The notes below the pieces were generated by a model. That model searched no databases. It saw only the letters and a program-made list of their open reading frames with translations, and was not told the origin of the DNA. Positions 51,698-59,405 of a stretch of 64,000 nt of DNA are shown in pieces. The translations under genes were made by a program, and so were the position numbers. Within the stretch, counting starts at the first letter, position 1, and each line of letters begins with the position of its first letter. The DNA is from Sinorhizobium shofinae (GTDB taxonomy: Bacteria > Pseudomonadota > Alphaproteobacteria > Rhizobiales > Rhizobiaceae), in contig MBFK01000066.1 in assembly GCA_001704765.1 (NCBI GenBank), positions 1-64,000 of the forward strand, given 5' to 3'.

Positions 51698-52710
51698 CCT
51701 GCCTTGCCGCAATTCGCCTCACAAGGTGCCTGGCGGCCGCGTGGCTCCTGCTGTTGTTGTTTTGGGTCCCATCGGCGATGGCGCACGAGGTGCGGCCTGC
51801 CTATCTCGAATTGCACGAGGAACGCCCCGACGAATTTTCGGTGCTCTGGAAGGTGCCGATGCAAGGCGAGATGCGGTTGGGTCTCAAACCGCAATTTTCC
51901 GGCGAGACACGGTCATCGATGCCGATCAGCCGCACTGTTGAGGGCGCTGCGATCGAGAGCTGGACCCTTAACGCTCAGGGGCTGCGCGGCCAGACGCTGA
52001 CGATCGGCAGCCTTGAAGCGACGATGACGGACGTGCTGGTGCGCGTCGAATATCTGGACGGCACGTCCTGGACGCAGCGGCTGACGCCGCGCGCGCCGGC
52101 GGCGATCATTCCTGTTGCCGACACCGCAGTCAACGTCGCCTGGGTCTATCTGAAACTCGGCATCGAGCACATCCTGTTCGGTATCGACCATCTGCTCTTC
52201 GTGCTGGCGCTCCTCTTGCTCACGCGCGGGGTGGGGCTGTTGATCAAGACCCTTACCGCCTTCACTGTTGCTCATTCCATCACGCTGGCGCTGGCGACGC
52301 TCGGCTTCGTCCATGCACCGCAGGCCCCGGTCGAGGCGGTGATTGCGCTTTCGATCGTGTTCGTCGCCGTCGAGATCGTGCATCGGGATGCGGGGCGCGA
52401 GGGTATCGCGGCGCGGGCGCCGTGGATCGTGGCCTTCAGCTTCGGGCTCCTGCACGGCTTCGGCTTTGCTGGCGCGCTCGGCGAGCTCGGCCTGCCGCAG
52501 GGTCATATCCCGCTGGCGCTGCTCTTCTTCAATCTCGGAGTCGAGGCGGGGCAGCTCGTCTTCGTGGCGGCGGTGCTTTTGCTTTTGGCGGCGGCGCGGC
52601 GGCTCTCTCTCAGTTTGCCGGCCTGGGCGCGGCGCGTCCCGGCCTATGCGATCGGCAGCGTCGCGATGTTCTGGACGATCCAACGCATCGCGTTGTTTTC
52701 CATTTCTTGA
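51694..52710 (+). CDS. HupE/UreJ-type membrane protein with extracytoplasmic domain
   Basis: 338 aa. Signal peptide then a soluble domain (HEVRPAYLELHEERPDEFSV), followed at about residue 150 by HupE/UreJ_2: YLKLGIEHILFGIDHLLFVL, AFTVAHSITLALATLGFV, FSFGLLHGFGFAGALGELGL. About six membrane helices with conserved His residues (HxxFGxDH, AHS, HGFGF) as in proposed Ni/Co transporters of hydrogenase and urease clusters. No hydrogenase or urease is here, so the metal role is inference. Confidence 0.82.
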   Translation: MTCLAAIRLTRCLAAAWLLLLLFWVPSAMAHEVRPAYLELHEERPDEFSVLWKVPMQGEMRLGLKPQFSGETRSSMPISRTVEGAAIESWTLNAQGLRGQTLTIGSLEATMTDVLVRVEYLDGTSWTQRLTPRAPAAIIPVADTAVNVAWVYLKLGIEHILFGIDHLLFVLALLLLTRGVGLLIKTLTAFTVAHSITLALATLGFVHAPQAPVEAVIALSIVFVAVEIVHRDAGREGIAARAPWIVAFSFGLLHGFGFAGALGELGLPQGHIPLALLFFNLGVEAGQLVFVAAVLLLLAAARRLSLSLPAWARRVPAYAIGSVAMFWTIQRIALFSIS

Positions 52711-52727
52711 ACGCTCGGGAGGCAGGC

Positions 52728-53480
52728 ATGGGTGGATATCGGCAATGGTTGCCGGCGGTTTCACGGCTTTCCATCGCGGCGGTTCTGTTCCTGGCCGCGT
52801 CGCCGCCAACGGTTCTTGCCTGCGGCTATCACGACGACGTGTCGATGGCGCGCGGCATGATGAACTGGGTCTATCCGGACGCGCTCCATGTCATGGGCGC
52901 AATATCGGCTGCTATCGCGGAGCGACGCTTGCCAGCGCCGGCCACGGATGCCGCGCCGGATCTGTTCAGTTCGAGATATCGCAGGACGGCTGAGGCACTG
53001 GAGCAATTCGGCAGGGCACTTGATCACGATAAGGCACCGGCATTGTCTTTTTCGCTCGTGCTCCTCGAGCCGATGCTGTGGACGCGGTTCGAAGCCGCTC
53101 ACGGCCGGCTCGGCGTCCATGTTCATGTTACGGGCCCGGAGCCCGCCGATCTGGTCCTGGTTTCAGGCGAGGCCGTCATCGGTGAGGTCGCCGGAGGACG
53201 GCTGGCGATCGCCGAGGCGCTACGGCTGGGCCTGATCCGTCTCTATGGATCCGAAGGGCAGAAGGCGGATTTCATCGGTACCTATCAATCGTCGGGGAAC
53301 GGAAAACCTGCCATGGGCGTGAGCGTTCATCAGGCCCAATCGACCCCGGGCCAGGAAGCTCGGCAAGCAACGCTGCACTTCATGCAACCTCGGTCCGCGT
53401 CGATCATGGCACGGGCTGCATCCCAATCTACGGTATCCGAGGTCGGCGGCGAGATTGCCTGCGGCCCCGCACATCATTGA
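52728..53480 (+). CDS. exported protein of unknown function, 250 aa
   Basis: ATG at 52728 with GGGAGG six bases upstream. Signal peptide ending SPPTVLACGYH; the CGYHDD sequence right after the cleavage region could make it a lipoprotein-like or metal-binding N-terminus. The rest is a mixed alpha/beta soluble domain (GMMNWVYPDALHVMGAISAA, LGVHVHVTGPEPADLVLVSG, LRLGLIRLYGSEGQKADFIG). Not recognised. Between the HupE-like and DUF3604 genes with short gaps. Confidence 0.7.
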   Translation: MGGYRQWLPAVSRLSIAAVLFLAASPPTVLACGYHDDVSMARGMMNWVYPDALHVMGAISAAIAERRLPAPATDAAPDLFSSRYRRTAEALEQFGRALDHDKAPALSFSLVLLEPMLWTRFEAAHGRLGVHVHVTGPEPADLVLVSGEAVIGEVAGGRLAIAEALRLGLIRLYGSEGQKADFIGTYQSSGNGKPAMGVSVHQAQSTPGQEARQATLHFMQPRSASIMARAASQSTVSEVGGEIACGPAHH

Positions 53481-53509
53481 GACAAAACAATTCTGCGGAG
53501 GAGAGAGCC

Positions 53510-55447
53510 ATGACCAGGACATTGCTTCAGAGCATAAAACTCGCCGGCCTGATGGTTGCCGCATTTGCGCCGCCGGCGTTCGCGCAGGACACGGGCACGC
53601 TGGATCAGAAGAAGGCCACGGAGGCGCAGCAGCGGCCGCCGGCCTACTCGCCCTATGTCGGGAGGGACTTTCCGACGCGGCCGTTCTTCGGCGACACGCA
53701 CCTGCACACTTCGTTTTCGATGGATGCCGGCGCATTCGGCGCACGGCTTGGACCGACGGATGCCTACCGCTTCGCCCGGGGCGAGGAGGTGACCTCGTCG
53801 ACCGGTCAGCCGGCAAAACTGTCCCGCCCGCTCGACTTCCTGGTCGTTGCCGATCACTCCGACAATATGGGCTTCTTCCCCGACCTGTTCGCGGGCAAGC
53901 CGAACCTGCTTGCCGACCCGACCGGCCGTCAATGGTACGACATGATACAGTCCGGCAGGGGCGCCGATGCGGCGATTGCGATCATCGTCGCGTTCTCGCA
54001 AGGGACCTTCCCGAAGGATCTCATGTATTTCCCGGGAACGCGCCCCTACCAGAGCGCCTGGCAGGAGACGATTTCCGCCGCCGACCAATATAACGAGCCG
54101 GACCGCTTCACTGCTTTCATCGGCTTCGAATGGACCTCGAACACCGGCGGCAACAACCTGCACCGCAACGTCATCTTCCGCGACAATGGCGACAAGGCGA
54201 GCCAGGTGGAGCCCTTCACGGTGTACCCGCCCTATGGCAGCGACAACCCGGTCGACCTGTGGAAGTGGATGGAGGCCTACGAATCGAAGACCGGCGGCAG
54301 CGTGCTGGCCATCGCGCACAATGGCAACCTGAGCAACGGATTGATGTTCCCGGTCGTCGAGGCTTTCGGCAAGAAGCTCGATCGTGAATACGCCGAGACG
54401 CGGTCGAAATGGGAGCGGCTCTACGAGACCACGCAAACGAAGGGTACCGGTGAGGCTCATCCATTCCTGTCGCCCAACGACGAATTCGCCAGTTTCGAGA
54501 TCTGGGACAAGGGTAATCTCGACGGCAGCGTCGCGAAGAAGAACGAGATGCTCGAATTCGAATATGCCCGCTCGGCCTACAAGAACGGGCTGAAGCTCGA
54601 AAAGGAACTCGGCACGAATCCATACAAATTTGGGCTCATCGGCAGCACCGACGCGCACACGGGGCTGGCGGCCATCGAGGAAGAAAACTTCTTCGGCAAG
54701 ACCGTGCCACAGGAACCGAGTCCGCATCGCATGACCGCCGCTTTCATTAACAACCCCAAAACCGGCGTAAAAATCATGGACTGGGAGGTTTCCGCCTCTG
54801 GCTATGCAGCGGTCTGGGCCAATGACAACACCCGCGAATCCCTGTGGGATGCGATGCAGCGCAAGGAAACCTATGCCACAACCGGCTCGCGCATGATCGT
54901 ACGCTTCTTCGGCGGCTGGGATTTCGTGGAGGAGGATGCGGCGGACCGCCTGCCGGCGAATATCGGCTATCGAAAGGGCGTTCCCATGGGCGGCGATCTC
55001 AGTGCAGCCCCCGGCGGCAAGGTGCCGACGTTCCTCGTTGCAGCATTGAAAGATCCGATCGGGGCGAATCTCGACCGCTACCAGGTCGTCAAGGGCTGGA
55101 TGGACAAGGATGGCAAGCTACAGGAGAAAGTCTACGACGTCGCCTGGGCGGGCGACCGTAAATCAGGTGCCGACGGCAAGCTGCCGCCTGTCGGCGATAC
55201 GGTGGATCTCGCCAACGCCACGTGGGTAAACACGATCGGGGCACCTGAACTCGTCGCCGTATGGAAGGACCCGGATTTCGACGCGAGCCTTCCCGCCTTC
55301 TACTACGGCAGGGTGATCGAAATTCCGACCCCGCGATGGACGGCTTACGATGCCAAGCGCTTCGGCGTGAAGCCACTGGCTGATGCGACGATGAAGCTGC
55401 AGGAGCGTGCCTATACGTCGCCGATCTGGTATACGCCCGCGCAGTGA
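53510..55447 (+). CDS. DUF3604 exported PHP-like protein
   Basis: 645 aa from the ATG at 53510 (GGAGGAG seven bases upstream). Signal peptide ending PPAFAQD. DUF3604 resembles PHP-type metal-dependent hydrolases: RPFFGDTHLHTSFSMDAGAF, FLVVADHSDNMGFFP, VLAIAHNGNLSNG, FGLIGSTDAHTGLAAIEEEN supply the His/Asp cluster. Substrate unknown. Last gene of the ppiC-hupE-unknown-DUF3604 run and last gene inside the island. Confidence 0.85.
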   Translation: MTRTLLQSIKLAGLMVAAFAPPAFAQDTGTLDQKKATEAQQRPPAYSPYVGRDFPTRPFFGDTHLHTSFSMDAGAFGARLGPTDAYRFARGEEVTSSTGQPAKLSRPLDFLVVADHSDNMGFFPDLFAGKPNLLADPTGRQWYDMIQSGRGADAAIAIIVAFSQGTFPKDLMYFPGTRPYQSAWQETISAADQYNEPDRFTAFIGFEWTSNTGGNNLHRNVIFRDNGDKASQVEPFTVYPPYGSDNPVDLWKWMEAYESKTGGSVLAIAHNGNLSNGLMFPVVEAFGKKLDREYAETRSKWERLYETTQTKGTGEAHPFLSPNDEFASFEIWDKGNLDGSVAKKNEMLEFEYARSAYKNGLKLEKELGTNPYKFGLIGSTDAHTGLAAIEEENFFGKTVPQEPSPHRMTAAFINNPKTGVKIMDWEVSASGYAAVWANDNTRESLWDAMQRKETYATTGSRMIVRFFGGWDFVEEDAADRLPANIGYRKGVPMGGDLSAAPGGKVPTFLVAALKDPIGANLDRYQVVKGWMDKDGKLQEKVYDVAWAGDRKSGADGKLPPVGDTVDLANATWVNTIGAPELVAVWKDPDFDASLPAFYYGRVIEIPTPRWTAYDAKRFGVKPLADATMKLQERAYTSPIWYTPAQ

Positions 55448-55508
55448 TCTTGGTGTGGAAAGGACAGTCGGGCGTTGGCTCTTCGCCGGCGCCATGCTGG
55501 GCACGCGC

Positions 55509-55526
55509 GTTAGCCAACAGTTAGCC
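55509..55526. repeat. right arm-type site, GTTAGCC pair
   Basis: GTTAGCC at 55509 and 55520, 11 bp apart, in the same orientation and spacing as the two pairs near the left end. About 57 bp from the tRNA-derived repeat. Candidate recombinase arm site. Confidence 0.55.
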
Positions 55527-55582
55527 TATGGCTTGTTGCGCTCAAGAAGTTGGCTTAAGAACTGCCGATATCGCTTTGAAAT

Positions 55583-55661
<79 letters not shown>

Positions 55662-55796
55662 GTCCAAGACCGCGTCGCAGCAGTCTGGTGGGGCGTATAA
55701 TGGCCTTCGTTCGGCTTGTCCAGCACCCTCTGCAAGATTCTTGGGAAAAATTTCACCCCGTCCATCCACCCGGGAGGCGCCAATGCCTCGCCACGC

Positions 55797-56714
55797 CTAG
55801 ACCGCCAATTCCCCCTCGGCAATTTTCACTGCGTGGCCCCCAATGCGGGCGGTAGCGATCTTGCCGCCGGCAATGTCGAGATGCAGATGGATGAAGGAGG
55901 GACGGCCCATCTCCACCCCCTGCTCTATCAGAATCGGGTGGTGCCCATCGACAAGCTCGTCGAAGAGGTGAATCGCGCCGGAAAGCGCCGCCACTGCCGC
56001 GCCGGTCGCTGGGTCTTCGCTGATCCCCATCTCCGGCGCAAACATGCGGGCATGAAAGCGCGCCATATGGTTGATGCCACCGCGACAGTAGAGATAGGCG
56101 GCGGCGAGCCGGCCTTCCGCGAGTGGCGCGAGTTGCTCCCAACGCTGCGGATCGAACTCGACCGCCGCGACGGCACCGACATCGTGCAAGGGCACCATGA
56201 CAAAGGGAACGCCAGCACTCCAGAAGGAAATGACGTGGTTCTCGAAACCGATCTGCGTCGCCTTGAGGCTAAGCGCATCGGCGATCGCCTGCTTGTCGAA
56301 ACGCGCATCCAGTCGGCTCGGCTTGCGAGGCAGGTCGAATTCGGCGAAGGTCGCTTCCCGGGGCTGCAGCCGCACCGCCGCGCGCACCGGGCCCACCTTC
56401 TGTTCCAGCACCTGCATCAGATCGAGCGGCTTTTCGGAATCTCCGTAGAGTGACTCCGCGATCGCCACGGCCGCGCCGACCGTCGGATGCCCGGCAAAGG
56501 GGAGCTCGTGCCACGGCGTGAAAATCCTGAGGCGCACCGAATGGGCGGCGCTCGCCGACCGCTGAATGAAGACCGTCTCGGAAAGATTGAATTCCTGGGC
56601 GATCGCCTGCATGGCCACGTCGCTCAGGTCTTCGGCCTCGAACACCACGGCAAGCGGATTGCCCTCGAGACGCTTCTCGGTGAAGACGTCGTAGATCGCG
56701 TAGCGTCGTCCCAT
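55797..56714 (-). CDS. PhzF-family epimerase/isomerase
   Basis: 305 aa from the ATG at 56714; an upstream frame adds 39 residues without support. PhzF fold of two duplicated barrels: YAIYDVFTEKRLEGNPLAVV, then IAQEFNLSETVFI with the catalytic Glu of the SET/SEF motif, TPWHELPFAGHPTVGAAVAI and EDPATGAAVAALSGAIHLFD. Reaction in this clade is unknown (amino-acid or isoprenoid-like isomerisation); phenazine synthesis is not implied. Confidence 0.87.
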   Translation of the reverse strand: MGRRYAIYDVFTEKRLEGNPLAVVFEAEDLSDVAMQAIAQEFNLSETVFIQRSASAAHSVRLRIFTPWHELPFAGHPTVGAAVAIAESLYGDSEKPLDLMQVLEQKVGPVRAAVRLQPREATFAEFDLPRKPSRLDARFDKQAIADALSLKATQIGFENHVISFWSAGVPFVMVPLHDVGAVAAVEFDPQRWEQLAPLAEGRLAAAYLYCRGGINHMARFHARMFAPEMGISEDPATGAAVAALSGAIHLFDELVDGHHPILIEQGVEMGRPSFIHLHLDIAGGKIATARIGGHAVKIAEGELAV

Positions 56715-56913
56715 GACTCTTCCCTTCATGAGGCGCGTGTTTCCCGATGCGCCATCAGCCGAAATCCGGACCGGCAGTTCTTCGCCACGAACCTTGCAAT
56801 GCCCTCGCCCGGGCGGCAAGGCAAAAAACATCCTCAGATTGCCCTGACGTGACGATGTGACCGGTTTCCCCGTTTAGGGACTTGCCACGCCTAAGTCGCG
56901 ATCGGCCCGCCAG

Positions 56914-57504
56914 CTATATCTGCTCCTCCTTCCGGTGGACATCGAGTCGCTCTGCAAGCCCTGACGTCAGGATCTGCATAAGATCGGGCGCATTCCGGTC
57001 GAGCCCATAGACAAAGCCAGGGAAATCCAGCGGCTTCTGCAATGTCCAGATAGCCTCATGGCGGTCCGGCGGTAGGATTTCGGCCGGGTTGCCAACGGCA
57101 ACCCACCCGATCGGCACCGTCGCGCCCGGCTCGAGGTGCGTGCGCAAGTGCAGTTTATCCGCACTTCTGCGCCCTTGCCGATAGTGGCGCCGTGGAAGAT
57201 CGCCGCCCCGGTTGCGACAAAGACCTCGTCGTGGATTGCGGCGCACCACATGGCTGTTCGGTCCGATAAGACAATGATCTCCGATGACGTAGGGATGGTT
57301 CGGCGTGGCGCGAACCACCGCGTTCTCGAGCACAATGCAATTGCTGCCAATCCGGATCGAGCCGCCGCCTTCTGCCACAAGCCGGGCGCCATGCATGATC
57401 CGTGCTCCGGCGCCGATCGTCACGTCGCCGCAGACGGTGGCATCCGGGGCGACCCATGCCTCGGCGTCAATGCGGGGGCTATGTCCTTCATATGCGACAA
57501 TCAT
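56914..57504 (-). pseudogene. hexapeptide-repeat (gamma-carbonic-anhydrase-like) gene with two compensating frameshifts
   Basis: The start (IDAEAWVAPDATVCGDVTIG, GNCIVLENAVVR-type coils) and end (LRTHLEPGATVPIGWVAVGN) are in one frame. The middle, from about 57250 to 57155, is coding only in another frame (HDEVFVATGAAIFHGATIGK). So one indel shifts the frame and a second restores it about 95 bp later. As written, the central coils and a metal His are lost. This is either a decaying gene or two assembly errors. Translation starts 4 bp inside the MarR gene end (ATGA). Confidence 0.6.
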
Positions 57505-57995
57505 TGTACGTCTCCGAGGTCGTTTTCTGGTTCCGCCTGCTCCAGTTCCACGGCGCGATTACCGATGGGGCAAAGGCCGGGGCGGCATAGATCGTGCTTG
57601 CAAAGGCGACAGGTGGTGCGGGCAAATGAACGGGAGGTGGTGGCGCCGGCGAGAACTTGATCGAGAATGCGCTCGAACTGGTAACGTTCCTCAGGTGCGA
57701 GTGGCGCGAGCAAGCCGTCGAGCGCTTCAAGTCGACGCTTCTGCAGGTGAATTGCGCGGGCACGCCCCGCCGTGGTGAGCAACAGCGGTGTGACCCGGCC
57801 GTCCGGCTTCCCGCGGGTGACGAACCCCTGTCGTTCCAGTCCATCGATGAGTCGCACCGCCGTCGGCTGGCTGACGCCGGTAATCCTTGCTAGGCCGGTG
57901 GTCGTCAGCCCGGGTTTGAAATGCAACATTGAGAGCAACGCTGCAGCGCTCGGCGAAAGTCCGTCCAACGCAACGTCGAGGCGATCGAAAATCAT
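57501..57995 (-). CDS. MarR-family regulator with C-terminal Cys cluster
   Basis: 164 aa from the ATG at 57995 (a GTG one codon earlier is possible). Winged HTH: GLSPSAAALLSMLHFKPGLT, RITGVSQPTAVRLIDGLERQ, wing FVTRGKPDGRVTPLLLTTAG. The C-terminus has Cys-x2-Cys-x4-Cys-x4-Cys (CRLCKHDLCRPGLC), unusual for MarR and suited to zinc or redox sensing. The gene is divergent from an MFS transporter across a region with a 27-bp palindrome, and overlaps the hexapeptide-repeat gene by 4 bp. Confidence 0.85.
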   Translation of the reverse strand: MIFDRLDVALDGLSPSAAALLSMLHFKPGLTTTGLARITGVSQPTAVRLIDGLERQGFVTRGKPDGRVTPLLLTTAGRARAIHLQKRRLEALDGLLAPLAPEERYQFERILDQVLAGATTSRSFARTTCRLCKHDLCRPGLCPIGNRAVELEQAEPENDLGDVQ

Positions 57996-58016
57996 CACCC
58001 CGAGAGCACCAAGACC

Positions 58017-58043
58017 AACATATGCATAGCCTATGCATATGTT
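58017..58043. promoter_or_regulatory. 27-bp palindromic operator between marR and MFS genes
   Basis: AACATATGCATAG-C-CTATGCATATGTT: perfect 13-bp arms around one base, 21 bp upstream of the MarR start and 140 bp upstream of the MFS start. Length and symmetry fit a MarR dimer site controlling both directions. Confidence 0.75.
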
Positions 58044-58183
58044 CCGTTGAATGCAAAGGCCATGATGAGGCCAAGCCTTTCCGCCTTGCAAAACAATGGT
58101 TATGAGGGTCTGCCGCCAGGCCTCTCTCCGCGTGAGCGCGAAAAGTGGCATGTCCTGGCGGAAAAAGAGGCCGCTGGAGCAAC

Positions 58184-59380
58184 ATGACAAGCGAAGCGAC
58201 GTCACGCAAAGGCATTCCGGCCGGGGTCTGGGCCCTCGGCTTTGTGTCGATGTTCATGGACATCTCTTCGGAGATGATCCACGCGCTCTTGCCCCTTTAT
58301 ATGGTCACTGCGCTCGGCACATCTACGCTCGCCGTCGGCCTTATCGAGGGCATTGCCGAAGCGACGGCCTCGATCACCAAGGTCTTCTCAGGCGCGCTCA
58401 GCGATTGGCTCGGCAAACGCAAGTTCCTCGCCGTCCTCGGCTATGGCTTGGCGGCGTTCGCCAAGCCGATCTTTCCGCTTGCCGTCTCCCTCGAATGGCT
58501 GGTGGCGGCTCGCTTCATCGACCGTGTCGGCAAGGGCATCCGCGGCGCGCCGCGCGACGCGCTCGTCGCCGACCTCGCCCCGCGCCATCTACGCGGCGCA
58601 AGCTTCGGCTTACGCCAGTCGCTCGATACGGTCGGCGCTTTCGTCGGTCCGCTCCTCGCCATCGCCCTGATGTGGCTGACAGCCGATCATTTTCAGGCGG
58701 TGTTCTGGTTTGCAGTCATTCCCGCCTTCCTCTCCGTCGGCGTGCTTCTCGTTGGGGTCAAGGAGCCAGGGCGGCCGAAGGAACTGCGCCGGGTGCGAAT
58801 GCCACTGCGTCGTGATGAACTGGGACGGCTCGGATCGGCCTATTGGTGGGTGGTGGTCGTCGCCGCGGTCTTCACGCTGGCCCGCTTCAGCGAAGCCTTC
58901 CTCATCCTGCGCGCCCAGTCGATCGGCCTGCCCTCGGCGCTGGCGCCGGTCGTCCTCGTGATCATGAGCCTCGCCTACTCGCTCTCGGCCTACCCCGCCG
59001 GTGTGCTCTCCGATCACGTCAACCGCCTGGGGCTCCTCGTGCTCGGCCTTGCGCTTCTCGTGCTTGCCGACCTTGTTCTGGCCTTCACGACCGGCATCAT
59101 TGCGCTCGGCATCGGCGTCGCGCTTTGGGGTCTGCATATGGGCTTTACTCAAGGGTTGCTGGCGACCTTGATTGCCGAAACGGCGCCGGCGGAGCTACGC
59201 GGCACCGCCTTCGGCATGTTCAACCTGGTAACCGGCATCGCCCTGCTGCTGGCCAGCGTCATCGCCGGGGCGCTCTGGGATATCGCCGGGCCGCAGACAA
59301 CCTTCATCGCCGGCGCCGCCTTTTCCCTCTTGACGATCGTCGGGCTGGTTCCAATCGGAGCCCGGCTCGGCCAACGTTGA
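58184..59380 (+). CDS. MFS transporter
   Basis: 398 aa from the ATG at 58184 (GGAG upstream), about 12 helices. Start GVWALGFVSMFMDISSEMIH, then LSDWLGKRKFLAVLGYGLAA (motif A-like loop 2-3) and a typical MFS second half (PAGVLSDHVNRLGLLVLGLA). The SDxxxKR loop and the MarR-type regulator across the palindrome suggest drug or toxicant efflux. Substrate unknown. Confidence 0.85.
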   Translation: MTSEATSRKGIPAGVWALGFVSMFMDISSEMIHALLPLYMVTALGTSTLAVGLIEGIAEATASITKVFSGALSDWLGKRKFLAVLGYGLAAFAKPIFPLAVSLEWLVAARFIDRVGKGIRGAPRDALVADLAPRHLRGASFGLRQSLDTVGAFVGPLLAIALMWLTADHFQAVFWFAVIPAFLSVGVLLVGVKEPGRPKELRRVRMPLRRDELGRLGSAYWWVVVVAAVFTLARFSEAFLILRAQSIGLPSALAPVVLVIMSLAYSLSAYPAGVLSDHVNRLGLLVLGLALLVLADLVLAFTTGIIALGIGVALWGLHMGFTQGLLATLIAETAPAELRGTAFGMFNLVTGIALLLASVIAGALWDIAGPQTTFIAGAAFSLLTIVGLVPIGARLGQR

Positions 59381-59405
59381 CAGCGCGTGAACCGCATCCC
59401 TGCCT

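Noticed and set aside
53474..54727. 417-aa minus-strand open frame over the DUF3604 gene
   Set aside because: Antisense shadow; Arg/Val/Gly-rich without family motifs, while the plus strand has a signal peptide and DUF3604 motifs.
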